Assembly (NCBI GenBank): GCA_038246255.1
Contig: JBBRWC010000008.1
Location: 1 to 64,000, forward strand
Direction: 5' to 3'
Source: RI-242 sp038246255
Lineage (GTDB): Bacteria; Planctomycetota; UBA1135; GCA-002686595
Length of the DNA stretch: 64,000 bases
Shown here: piece by piece, positions 35,804 to 43,869 of the stretch
Position numbering within the stretch: position 1 is the stretch's first letter
Layout: every line of letters begins with the position of its first letter
Translations under genes and position numbers: made by a program
The notes under the pieces: model-generated
Told to the model about the DNA's origin: nothing
Database searches by the model: none
What the model saw: only the letters and a program-made list of their open reading frames with translations

Positions 35804-36346
35804 GTGGACACTTCCTTAGAAAATCGCGCCCTGCTCCTGCCGCGCGCCCTCGCGCGCCGCCTCGAGGGCTGGGCGATCGCCGCGCTGCCCGCCGAAGCCT
35901 GCGGACTGCTCGTGGGTGAGCCGTGTGCGCGCGGCGTGCTCGTGCGCGCCGTGGTCACCTTGACGAATGCCGCCCCCGGGCGCTGCGAGGACCTCTTCGA
36001 GCTCGATCCGCTCGAACACCTCGCCGTCGAGGAGGCCGCGGCCGCCGCGGGTGTCGCCGTCGTGGGTGTGTGGCACTCGCACCCCGATTCGGGCGCGGTC
36101 CCCTCTGCCGTCGACCGCAGCCGCGCATGGGAGGGTTGGAGCTACCCGATCGTGGGTTTTGCCGCGCACTCCGGTCGGCGCGAGCTGCGCTCCTGGCGTG
36201 TCCTTGCGGGTGTTGCGCGGGAGGAAACCCATCACGACGCACCCCTCGCGCCGATCGCGCTCGATCTTCATCCCCGCTTTTTCGAGGCCGCCCCCGCTCC
36301 CGCGGACCTCGCCCGCCACTTCCTTCCCGCCGTGCCCCAACGATGA
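35804..36346 (+). CDS. JAMM/MPN+ metalloprotease (Mec+/CysO-cleaving type)
   Basis: 180 residues from GTG 35804. The JAMM zinc site is complete: Glu 31 in LPAEACGLLVG, then HSHP with His 91 and His 93, Ser 101 and Asp 104 (H-S-H-P-x6-S-x2-D). Bacterial members cut after the C-terminal Gly-Gly of ubiquitin-like sulfur carriers, for example Mec+ acting on CysO-cysteine in Mycobacterium. Its stop overlaps the start of a MoaD/ThiS-like gene (ATGA), directly supplying a substrate. It is the first gene of a four-gene sulfur-transfer operon. Longer starts exist from 35738 but lack conserved sequence. Confidence 0.9.
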   Translation: MDTSLENRALLLPRALARRLEGWAIAALPAEACGLLVGEPCARGVLVRAVVTLTNAAPGRCEDLFELDPLEHLAVEEAAAAAGVAVVGVWHSHPDSGAVPSAVDRSRAWEGWSYPIVGFAAHSGRRELRSWRVLAGVAREETHHDAPLAPIALDLHPRFFEAAPAPADLARHFLPAVPQR

Positions 36347-36687
36347 GTTCCCCTGCCTCGACCGGTCCGGTCCACAGCTCCCGACCCACGGCGTTGACCG
36401 CCACCGTGCGCATCCCGACACCGCTGCGAAGCTTTACCGGCGGCGCGGGTGCAGTCGAACTCGGCTTGGCGCACAGCGGCGCGAACGCGGGCGCGGTCCT
36501 CGCAGCGCTGATCGATCGGCACCCCGGACTCGCGGGGCGTGTCCTCGACGAAAACGGCGAGCTGCGCCGCTTCGTCAACCTCTTCCTCGGCCAGAAAAAC
36601 GTGCGCAGCCTCGCAGGGCTCGCGACACCGGTCGCGCCGGGGGACGTGCTTGCGATCCTGCCCGCCGTCGCCGGGGGCGCGGTGTGA
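36343..36687 (+). CDS. MoaD/ThiS-like sulfur carrier protein with a GG-Ala-Val tail
   Basis: 114 residues of ubiquitin-like beta-grasp type. The core runs from VRIPTPLRSFTGG, through VLAALIDRHPGLAGRVLDENGELRRFVNLFL, to DVLAILPAVAGG, as in CysO and MoaD. About 18 residues precede the usual start. The protein does not end at Gly-Gly: Ala-Val follows (residues 113-114), so the carrier must be trimmed before adenylation. The JAMM protease encoded upstream is the obvious candidate. ATG 36343 overlaps that gene and the stop overlaps the E1 gene (GTGA). It should carry sulfur as a C-terminal thiocarboxylate. Confidence 0.9.
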   Translation: MSSPASTGPVHSSRPTALTATVRIPTPLRSFTGGAGAVELGLAHSGANAGAVLAALIDRHPGLAGRVLDENGELRRFVNLFLGQKNVRSLAGLATPVAPGDVLAILPAVAGGAV

Positions 36688-37883
36688 GTGGACGGGACAC
36701 CCGCGTCGCCGAGCTGCGCGCGCGCATCCGCGAAGTTGATCCCTTCGACGCGAGCGCGGGGTTGCGACGCGGCGCGGTGTTGATCGACGTGCGCGAAGCC
36801 GACGAGGTCGCGGAGGGTTCGCCCGAAGGCGCGCTGCGCATCAGCCGCGGTTTTCTCGAACTGCGTGTCGAGGACGCGGTGCCGGACAAGGACCGCGAGG
36901 TCCACCTGATGTGCGCGGGCGGCACTCGTTCGCTGTTTGCGGCGGAGGGACTTCTTGCGCTCGGATACACGCGTGTGCAGTCGGTCGCGGGCGGCTTCCA
37001 GCGCTGGAAAACGCTCGGGTTGCCGATCGAGCGCCCGAGCAACCTCGACCAGGAGATGCGCGCCCGCTACGCGCGCCACCTGATCCTGCCAGAGGTTGGC
37101 GAAGCGGGCCAGCGCCGCCTCCTGGCCTCGCGTGTGTTGATCGTCGGCGCGGGTGGCCTGGGTTCACCGGCGGCGCTGTACCTCGCGGCGGCGGGTGTTG
37201 GCACGCTCGGAATCGTCGACGACGACGTGGTCGATCGCACGAACCTGCAACGCCAGATCCTGCACACCGACGGACGGGTCGGGCGCGCGAAGGTCGAGAG
37301 CGCGCGCGAAGCGATCCTCGCATTGAATCCCGGAGTGCGTGTGGATGCCATCGGCGAGCGCTTGACCGCGGCCAACGCCGAGCGTTTGATCGGCGCGTAC
37401 GACCTCGTGCTCGACGGCACGGACAACTTCGCGGCGCGGTATGTCGTGAACGACACGTGCGCGCGCCTCGGCGTGCCCAACGTGCACGGTGCGATCTACC
37501 GCTTCGAAGGCCAGGTCAGCGTGTTCTGGCCAGTGGAGCCCGCGGAATCGGGACATCCTGGTTATCCGGCCCGCCGCGGTCCCTGTTACCGCTGCCTGTA
37601 CCCCGAAGCGCCGCCGCCCGAACTCGCACCGTCCTGCGCGGAGGCGGGTGTCCTGGGTGTCCTGCCGGGGGTGATCGGCACGCTGGAAGCCGTCGAAGCG
37701 ATCAAAATCCTCCTGCGCATAGGCAATCCGCTCGTCGGGCGGTTGCTTGCGTACGACGCGCTCGAAGCGCGTTTCACCGAGTTGGAGATCGACGCCGATC
37801 CCGCGTGTGCGTGGTGCGCTCCGGGGCTTGCTCGACCCGCACTGGTCGATACGAACGCCGCGTGCGTGAGCACAGGTCCGTGA
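36684..37883 (+). CDS. Rhodanese-E1 fusion (ThiF/MoeB/MoeZ-like adenylyltransferase and sulfurtransferase)
   Basis: 399 residues from GTG 36684. Residues 1-115 form a rhodanese domain with the persulfide-forming Cys 77 in MCAGGTRS. Residues 120-380 form an E1-like ThiF/MoeB domain: RHLILPEVGEAGQ, nucleotide loop GAGGLGSP (155-162), the adenylate-binding DGTDNF, and zinc cysteines 301/304 and 375/378. Cys 318 lies in SCAEAGVLG. It should adenylate the C-terminal glycine of the carrier and then load sulfur. In MoeZ and eukaryotic MOCS3 the rhodanese is C-terminal, so the order here is reversed. It overlaps both neighbours by four bases. Confidence 0.92.
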   Translation: MSGRDTRVAELRARIREVDPFDASAGLRRGAVLIDVREADEVAEGSPEGALRISRGFLELRVEDAVPDKDREVHLMCAGGTRSLFAAEGLLALGYTRVQSVAGGFQRWKTLGLPIERPSNLDQEMRARYARHLILPEVGEAGQRRLLASRVLIVGAGGLGSPAALYLAAAGVGTLGIVDDDVVDRTNLQRQILHTDGRVGRAKVESAREAILALNPGVRVDAIGERLTAANAERLIGAYDLVLDGTDNFAARYVVNDTCARLGVPNVHGAIYRFEGQVSVFWPVEPAESGHPGYPARRGPCYRCLYPEAPPPELAPSCAEAGVLGVLPGVIGTLEAVEAIKILLRIGNPLVGRLLAYDALEARFTELEIDADPACAWCAPGLARPALVDTNAACVSTGP

Positions 37884-38881
37884 ACATCGTCCTCGAACGT
37901 CCGGCGCCGAGCGCCGCGGAGCTCGAACCGCGCCTTGGCCCCCTCGGGGCCGCGCGCGCCGTCGAGCTGCTCAGCCACGTGGGCCGCACTCCGCTCGTCG
38001 AGCTGATCGGGTTGCCCGGTCAACCCGCGGATGTGCGCATCCTCGCGAAGCTCGAAGCGCGCAATCCCGGTGGATCGATCAAGGATCGGCCGGTCGCGCG
38101 CATGCTGCTCGGTGCGCTCGCGCGCGGCGACGTGACGCCGGGCGCCACCGGCCGCCGATTGCTGGATTCCTCGTCAGGCAACGCCGCGATCGCCTATGCG
38201 ATGCTGGGCTCCGCCCTCGGCGTGCCGGTGACGCTGGTCGTGCCGGGCAACGCGAGCCGCGAGCGGCTGGAGCGCATCCGCGCGCACGGTGCGGAGCTCG
38301 TGCTCACCGATCCGCTCGACGGTTACGACCACGCGGTGCATACGGCCAAACGGCTGTTCGCCGAACAACCCGAGCGTTATTGGTACTCGAACCAATACGC
38401 GAACGAGGACAACTGGCGCGCGCACTTCGACACCACGGGCGCGGAGATCCTCGCGGGTTTCCAGGAGCGCACCGGCGCGCCGCCGGATGCGTTCGTGAGC
38501 GGCGTTGGAACCGGTGGAACGTTGACCGGTGTCGGCCGCCGCCTGCGCGCCGCGCACGCAGGGGTCCACATCGCCGCGCTCGCGCCGGATGTGTTCCCGG
38601 GCATCGAGGGCCTCAAGCCGCTCGGCTCGCCGGGGGACTTCATCCCGCCGATCCTCGACCAGACGCTGATCGATCGGCACATCCCCGTGCGGCAGGAGGA
38701 GGCCGTGCCGATGTGCCACGCCCTCGCGAAGCTCGGCTTTTTCGCGGGGCCCTCGTCGGGCGCCAATCTGTGGGCCGCCGTCGAGCTCGCGAAAACCGGC
38801 CGCTTCCGGACCGTCGCGACCCTCCTGTGCGACACGGGGGAGCGTTACGGTTCGACCGGACTTTGGGCGGTATCCGGCTGA
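37880..38881 (+). CDS. Cysteine synthase family (CysK/CysM), PLP enzyme
   Basis: 333 residues, fold-type II PLP enzyme. It has Lys 68 in NPGGSIKDRP (Schiff base), the substrate loop DSSSGNAAIA, the phosphate-binding GVGTGGTLTGVG and the late DTGERYGSTGLW. It replaces the side group of activated serine with sulfide or with the thiocarboxylate of a sulfur carrier. The operon with JAMM protease, carrier and E1 favours the carrier route, as for mycobacterial CysM, which uses O-phosphoserine and CysO thiocarboxylate. I cannot assign O-acetyl- or O-phosphoserine from the sequence alone. GTG 37880 overlaps the E1 stop. Confidence 0.92.
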   Translation: MNIVLERPAPSAAELEPRLGPLGAARAVELLSHVGRTPLVELIGLPGQPADVRILAKLEARNPGGSIKDRPVARMLLGALARGDVTPGATGRRLLDSSSGNAAIAYAMLGSALGVPVTLVVPGNASRERLERIRAHGAELVLTDPLDGYDHAVHTAKRLFAEQPERYWYSNQYANEDNWRAHFDTTGAEILAGFQERTGAPPDAFVSGVGTGGTLTGVGRRLRAAHAGVHIAALAPDVFPGIEGLKPLGSPGDFIPPILDQTLIDRHIPVRQEEAVPMCHALAKLGFFAGPSSGANLWAAVELAKTGRFRTVATLLCDTGERYGSTGLWAVSG

Positions 38882-38903
38882 GTTTTCGGCCGAGTCTCCG
38901 GAT

Positions 38904-38928
38904 AAAACCGGCGCTCGAGAGTGGTTTT
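38904..38928 (+). terminator. Weak terminator-like hairpin after the sulfur operon
   Basis: AAAACC (38904-38909) pairs with GGTTTT (38923-38928), followed by one more T. It is 22 bases past the cysteine synthase stop. The stem is only six base pairs, so the call is tentative. The remaining 160 bases up to the next gene show no other feature. Confidence 0.3.
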
Positions 38929-39092
38929 TGTCGACCTCCAAAGGACCCGATTGACGCCCTGCGCCATTTTCGGGGGACGCGGGTGGCCGCGCTCCAGTCG
39001 GCGGTGTCCGCAGGGCGAAGGAAGGTGTGGGCGTTGTTGGCGGTCGCCCGCCGCCCCCTCTTCCCGACCCTTTCCTTGAGAGCCCCTCCAAC

Positions 39093-40304
39093 GTGGACGT
39101 CTATCTTGGACGACAACCGATCTTCGGGCGCAGGCTCGAAGTGCGCGGATACGAGCTGTTGTATCGCCAGGGCGATGTCGGGAGCGCGCAGATCCTCGAG
39201 GGGGACCGCGCCACCGCCCATGTGCTCTTGACCGCGTGCACGGAGATCGGGCTGGAACGCGTTGTCGGCGACCGCATCGCGTACATCAACTTGACCCGCT
39301 CGTTCATCCTCGGGCGTTACCCGATACCCCTTCGACCCGAACAGGTCGTGCTCGAGCTGCTCGAGGGCCAGTGCGTGGATGCCGAGCTGATTGCGGGTGT
39401 CACCGCGCTGCGCTCGAAGGGTTACCGGATCGCGCTCGACGATTTTGATCCCGACTCGGGGGATGCGGCGCTGCTTGGCCATACGGACATCGTGAAGCTG
39501 GATTGCCGTGCGTTGACCCCCGAGCGGCTCGAGCGCGCCGTGCACGACCTGCGCGCGCGGGGCCTCGAGCTGCTCGCGGAGAAGGTCGAGACGCAGGCGG
39601 ACTTCGAGCGCTGCCGCGCACTCGGTTTCGACGCGTTCCAGGGTTACTTCCTGTCGCGGCCGAAAAACCTGCACGCGCGCACGCTCCCGCCGAACGTCCT
39701 GGCGCTTTTGCGGCTGCTCGCGCGCTTGCAGGACCCCGACGCCGAAGTCGAGGAAGTCCAAACGCTCGTCAGCCAGGATGTTTCCCTCAGCTATCGGCTC
39801 TTGCGCCACATCAACTCCGCGAGCTACGCCCTGCGCCAATCGCTCGGATCCGTGCGCGAAGCTGTCATGTACTTGGGGCTCGCCAAGGTGCGCAATCTCG
39901 CGAGCCTCTTCCTGCTTGCGCGCCTCGACGGCCGTCCGAGCGAACTCTTGGTCACGGCGATGCTGCGCGCGCGGATGTGCGAGCTGCTCGCGCTCGAGCG
40001 TGAACTCGCCCGTCCTGACACCTACTTCACAGTGGGACTCTTCTCGGCGTTGGACGCCTTGATGGAGTGCCCCCTCGACGTGTTGCTCGAGCATCTTCCG
40101 CTCGCGGAGCCCATCCGTGCCGCGCTGCTCGCGCGGGAAGGCCCGCTCGGCGAAGCCCTCGCCTGTGTCCTCGCCTACGAGGTCGGCGATTGGGAGTCTG
40201 TTCGCTGCGCAAACCTTTCCGCGGAGCGCATCCGCGGCGCCTATCTGGACGCGATTGCCTGGGTCGAGCGCACCCGGATGGACGCGATCAACCAGGCCGC
40301 GTGA
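39093..40304 (+). CDS. EAL-HDOD signalling protein (YuxH type)
   Basis: 403 residues from GTG 39093. The N-terminal half is a degenerate EAL domain: VYLGRQPIFGRRLEVRGYELLYR replaces the EAL triad with ELL, and LDDFDPDSGDAALL is shortened compared with active phosphodiesterases. The C-terminal half (about 200-395) is an HDOD domain, with LVSQDVSLSYRLLRHINSAS and VREAVMYLGL. Proteins of this YuxH/CdgJ type regulate motility or stress, usually without hydrolysing cyclic-di-GMP. A GAG triplet sits a few bases upstream of the start. ATG 39027 is an unlikely earlier start. Confidence 0.9.
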   Translation: MDVYLGRQPIFGRRLEVRGYELLYRQGDVGSAQILEGDRATAHVLLTACTEIGLERVVGDRIAYINLTRSFILGRYPIPLRPEQVVLELLEGQCVDAELIAGVTALRSKGYRIALDDFDPDSGDAALLGHTDIVKLDCRALTPERLERAVHDLRARGLELLAEKVETQADFERCRALGFDAFQGYFLSRPKNLHARTLPPNVLALLRLLARLQDPDAEVEEVQTLVSQDVSLSYRLLRHINSASYALRQSLGSVREAVMYLGLAKVRNLASLFLLARLDGRPSELLVTAMLRARMCELLALERELARPDTYFTVGLFSALDALMECPLDVLLEHLPLAEPIRAALLAREGPLGEALACVLAYEVGDWESVRCANLSAERIRGAYLDAIAWVERTRMDAINQAA

Positions 40305-40453
40305 CCCTACGGGGGCACCGCGCCCTTCCCGACGCCGTCCCGCTCTCGAAGCCGCGTATGGAACGGACTGTCCCCTGGGACTAGTCTCATTGGGGGGCAA
40401 CGGGCCTTTTGCCCGCGCGCACTCCCCCGCGACCCCACTCCGCCCGCACCCGT

Positions 40454-42028
40454 ATGTCGCCGTCCCCCCCGCCCGAATCACCGTCCCGTCCGGAGGCGTC
40501 GGGCGCCCCGCTGTCGAGTGCGTCCGCGGAAGCCGTACCCAATCCCGTTTTGCCCAGTGCGGAACCCGCGGCGCGTTCCGGGCCGCGCCGCGCGCGCTCG
40601 CGGGGACTCGAAGAATCGCACACGAAAGTCGTGGCGACGATCGGCCCCGCCTCCGAGGGGCGTGTCGGTGAGCTGATCGACGCGGGCATGTCCGTCGCGC
40701 GGATCAATTTCAGCCACGGCGAGGCCGACGAACACCGCCGCCGCGCCGACGTCATCCGCAAGGAAGCGCGCCTGCGCGAGCGCGCCGTCGCCATCCTCGC
40801 CGACATCCAGGGCCCGAAGATGCGCATGGGGCGCTTCGCCGAAGCGCGCGTCGAAGTCGAGTTCGACGACGTGCTAACCATCCTGCAAGGCGATGGCGTG
40901 GCCACCGGCAAGGAGGTGTACTTCAACTTCGAGGGTTTCCTTGGCCGCGCACAACCGGGGCATCGCCTGCTGCTGGCCGACGGCGCCGTCGAAGCCATCG
41001 TCGAAGAGACCAAACACGACCGTGTCATCGCCCGTGTGGAACGCGGGGGTGTGCTGGCGGACAAGAAGGGCGTCAACTTGCCCGACACCGAACTCGCTAT
41101 CGAGCTGCCGACCAAGAAGGACATCTTCGACATCACCGTCGCGCGCCAGATGGGTGTCGAAATGCTCGGCATCAGCTTCGTGTCGAGCGCGGCGGACATT
41201 CAACGGGTGCGCGACCTTGCGCCCGAACCGTTCATCGTCGCGAAGATCGAGCGCGCCATCGCGCTCGAGCGTATCGACGAAATCATGAAAGCGACGGACG
41301 GCATCATGGTCGCCCGCGGCGACTTGGGTGTCGAAGTGGATCTTGAGCAGTTGCCGATGATTCAAAAAGCGCTGATCCAGTCGGCGATGCGCGAGGGGCG
41401 CTTTTGCATCACCGCCACGGAGATGCTCGAGTCCATGATCTACGCGTCACGGCCGACGCGCGCCGAAGTCGCCGACATCGCCAACGCGGTGCTCGACGGG
41501 ACGGACGCCGTCATGCTTTCCGCGGAGACCGCGGTCGGCAAATATCCCCTGGAAGCGGTTGCGATGATGACACGCATCGCGCGCGCCGTCGAAACCAGCC
41601 AGCGTTACCACGACCTGCCGCGCATCGAGTTCCGCACGTCGGAACCCACCTTTTCGAACGCTATTGCCATGGCCGCCGTTCAGGCCGCGGAAGCTCTGGG
41701 CCTGACGAAGATCATCGCGTTCACGGAAACCGGCAACACCGTGCGCCTGCTTTCGCGCTATCGGCCGCGGGCCGAAGTTATCGCGCTGACCCCGCACCTG
41801 CGCACGCTCAACTCGATGGCGGTGCTCGCGCACGTGCGACCCGTGCTCTACGGACGCGATCAGAGCCTCGAGGACATGCTGTGGAACGCGAGCCTCTTCC
41901 TGCAGGGCCGCGGCCTCGTCAAGGGCGGCGAGCAGGTACTGTTCGTCGCTGGCGTGCCCCCCGGGGTTGCGCGCACGACCAACGTCATGAAGCTGCACCG
42001 CATCGGCGAGCCGGTGCGGTTCCACTGA
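40454..42028 (+). CDS. pyk: Pyruvate kinase
   Basis: Glycolytic enzyme converting phosphoenolpyruvate and ADP to pyruvate and ATP, 524 residues. After a Pro/Ser-rich N-terminal extension of about 55 residues not usual in the family, it shows ESHTKVVATIGPAS, RINFSHG, DIQGPKMRMG, the catalytic KIERAIAL (usual KIE), MVARGDLGVEV and the conserved MLSAETAVGKYPLEAV. All catalytic motifs are in place. The C-terminal domain is present. ATG 40454 is chosen; an in-frame start at 40409 would lengthen the odd N-terminus. It is convergent with the YebC-family gene. Confidence 0.95.
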   Translation: MSPSPPPESPSRPEASGAPLSSASAEAVPNPVLPSAEPAARSGPRRARSRGLEESHTKVVATIGPASEGRVGELIDAGMSVARINFSHGEADEHRRRADVIRKEARLRERAVAILADIQGPKMRMGRFAEARVEVEFDDVLTILQGDGVATGKEVYFNFEGFLGRAQPGHRLLLADGAVEAIVEETKHDRVIARVERGGVLADKKGVNLPDTELAIELPTKKDIFDITVARQMGVEMLGISFVSSAADIQRVRDLAPEPFIVAKIERAIALERIDEIMKATDGIMVARGDLGVEVDLEQLPMIQKALIQSAMREGRFCITATEMLESMIYASRPTRAEVADIANAVLDGTDAVMLSAETAVGKYPLEAVAMMTRIARAVETSQRYHDLPRIEFRTSEPTFSNAIAMAAVQAAEALGLTKIIAFTETGNTVRLLSRYRPRAEVIALTPHLRTLNSMAVLAHVRPVLYGRDQSLEDMLWNASLFLQGRGLVKGGEQVLFVAGVPPGVARTTNVMKLHRIGEPVRFH

Positions 42029-42059
42029 TTCCCGCTGGATTGTCTTTCGGGCGGGGAGC

Positions 42060-42142
42060 GCGGGCCTCCAGGCCCGCCCGCGGGCGTCCCTCGCGAGTGC
42101 GTCTTCGCGGGACACGGTCAAAGGCGGGCCGGGAGGTCCGCC
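42060..42142. terminator. Two GC-rich hairpins between convergent genes
   Basis: GCGGGCCT (42060-42067) pairs with AGGCCCGC (42070-42077), and GGCGGGCC (42123-42130) pairs with GGTCCGCC (42135-42142) around a GGGA loop. The two hairpins share the core GCGGGCC. They lie between pyruvate kinase and the YebC-family gene, so they may stop both transcripts. They also look like a REP-type palindromic pair that could be dispersed in the genome. Confidence 0.55.
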
Positions 42143-42159
42143 CTCCCAGCCCAGCCGGG

Positions 42160-42861
42160 TTACGCGGAGTAGATCCGGTGGCAATCGTCGTGGTCGTCGA
42201 TCGCTTCCAAGAACGCATCGTGCGCGGCGCGGTCCTCGTCGCTGATCGTCGCAGGTTCCTTCGCGCGGTAACCCAGGTCCGACGCCGTCACGGACCAGCC
42301 CGACTTGCGTAGACTGGTTGTGACCGTGTCGAGGTCTTTGGGGTCGGTGATAAAACGCGCGGCGGAGCCCTCCTCGAGGCCCTCCGCCGGTTCGATGTCC
42401 TGGGCCCCCGCTTCAATCGCCGCTTCTTCGGGATCAAGCGCGCCATCCGCGTGCGTCGCTTCGATCAAGCCGACGTGGTCGAAGAAAAACATCACCTTCG
42501 TGCCAAACTGCCCGGCGCGGAACAGCGCGCGCATGTCCGGCGCCGTTCGGTTGCGGTTGTCGGTCAAACATTCGACGACGACCGGCACGTTTTGGGGTGA
42601 CATCCCTTCGAACGTGATGAGCTCGAGCTCCATCGACTCGCCGCTCTCGCCGCTGCCTTTTTTGATCGCGCGCCCGATCACGTCGTTCGACACCGACGCC
42701 TTGCGCGCCGCTTCCACCGCCACAGCGAGCCGCGGGTTCATGTCCGGGTCGGGCGCCCCCATTTTTGCGGCGACGCTGATCTCGCGCACCAACTTGGTGG
42801 TCATGCGCGCGCGCTTGTTGGCGTTGATCTCGCGCTTTTTCTGGAGCCACTGGCGACCCAT
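42160..42861 (-). CDS. YebC/PmpR family transcriptional regulator or translation factor
   Basis: 233 residues, the standard length. It starts MGRQWLQKKREINANKRARM instead of the common MAGHSKW form, then TKLVREISVAAKMGAPDPDMNPRL, NDVIGRAIKKGSGE, and ITFEGMSPQNVPVVVECLTDNRNRT, all family signatures. YebC proteins bind DNA in some species and act on stalled ribosomes in others. The start at 42861 fits the conserved N-terminus; the frame is open further upstream without conserved sequence. Confidence 0.92.
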   Translation of the reverse strand: MGRQWLQKKREINANKRARMTTKLVREISVAAKMGAPDPDMNPRLAVAVEAARKASVSNDVIGRAIKKGSGESGESMELELITFEGMSPQNVPVVVECLTDNRNRTAPDMRALFRAGQFGTKVMFFFDHVGLIEATHADGALDPEEAAIEAGAQDIEPAEGLEEGSAARFITDPKDLDTVTTSLRKSGWSVTASDLGYRAKEPATISDEDRAAHDAFLEAIDDHDDCHRIYSA

Positions 42862-43130
42862 CGTGCGGCGGGGTGTTCGGGGTGCGGGGAAACGGGGGAA
42901 GGGCGGGCCGTGCCGGGGCGCTCCCATGGAAGGCATCTTACGGGCGGGCGCGGCGGCGGAAATCGCCGCTGGGGACTCCCGGGGATTGACGCGGCGTGCG
43001 ACGGTATTCAACGCGTCTCCCGGCGCGCGGTGCGGAAGAGCGACGGGGCGTGAGAACCGGCGTGACACGGCGCAAACCCGGGCTAGCGCCAAAGCCCCTT
43101 CACTTCGGCCACCACCCACCTGAAAGACCC

Positions 43131-43772
43131 GTGGATCCTCTCGTCATTCTCGCGGCACTTTTGAAGGGCGAACGCCCGGCTCCCGGGACCCTCGACGGCG
43201 AATCGGTTGCGGCCGTTGGCGCGTGGTTGGCGCGACCGCCGGGGGAGCTCGCCCAGGCGCTCGGCGTCGGCGCGGATGCCGTCGCGCGGTTGCGTGCGAT
43301 GGCCGGGGCGTTGGGTGCGGAAGCCGGGGATGGCGAGCTCATCCCGCAAGCGCGCCGGCCGGGTCCACCCCGGGGGGCCCCGCCGCCCGCAATGCACGGT
43401 CGGGTGCTGGGGGCGCTGGTCGGCAGTCTGGGGGGGCTCGGGAAGCTCCCGGACGGCCCGGAGCCCGAGCGCGACGGAGCCTGGCCGAAGGGCCTGCGTC
43501 GGGCGCTCGAGTGCGACGGGGAACCGCCCGCTGCCCCCGGCCCGGGTGGGTCTAACGGCGCTGAGGCCCTCGTGCCGGGGGCGCTCGACGGACTGAGCCC
43601 CCAGGTCGTGGAGGGCCTCCGCGTCCGTGGGGTCGCGACCCTTGGCGAGCTCGCCGCCGCGAACCCCCTGGACCTGATCGGCGTGGCGCAACTGCGTTAT
43701 AGCGGGGCGTTTCGCCTCGTGGGCCTCGCGCGGCGCGCCCTGGGCACGGGCGCGGATCAGCCCCGTGTCTGA
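43131..43772 (+). CDS. Protein of unknown function with a helix-hairpin-helix-like C-terminus
   Basis: 213 residues from GTG 43131. The N-terminal half is Ala/Leu/Gly-rich (LVILAALLKGERP, GELAQALGVGADAVARLRAM), possibly a small helical or HTH-like unit. A Pro/Gly-rich middle follows. The last 55 residues (LSPQVVEGLRVRGVATLGELAAANPLDLIGVAQL) resemble a helix-hairpin-helix or RNA polymerase alpha C-terminal-like module that could bind DNA. No family is named with certainty. The 269 bases upstream to the YebC-family gene contain no other gene. The aminotransferase gene follows. Confidence 0.65.
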   Translation: MDPLVILAALLKGERPAPGTLDGESVAAVGAWLARPPGELAQALGVGADAVARLRAMAGALGAEAGDGELIPQARRPGPPRGAPPPAMHGRVLGALVGSLGGLGKLPDGPEPERDGAWPKGLRRALECDGEPPAAPGPGGSNGAEALVPGALDGLSPQVVEGLRVRGVATLGELAAANPLDLIGVAQLRYSGAFRLVGLARRALGTGADQPRV

Positions 43773-43869
43773 AACGGGTGGCGTGCCCCGTGCGGTATCC
43801 TCCTGGCCCCGAGCTTCGCCGCGCGCCCCCTGCGCGCCTCCCGTGCGGCCGGTGACAGGAGCGCTTCCT

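Noticed and set aside
34207..35958. Minus-strand open frame of 583 codons
   Set aside because: Antisense to the ArnT-like gene; composition is Ala/Arg/Ser/Pro-rich without motifs.
38640..40481. Minus-strand open frame of 613 codons
   Set aside because: Antisense to the end of the cysteine synthase and to the EAL-HDOD gene; no motif.
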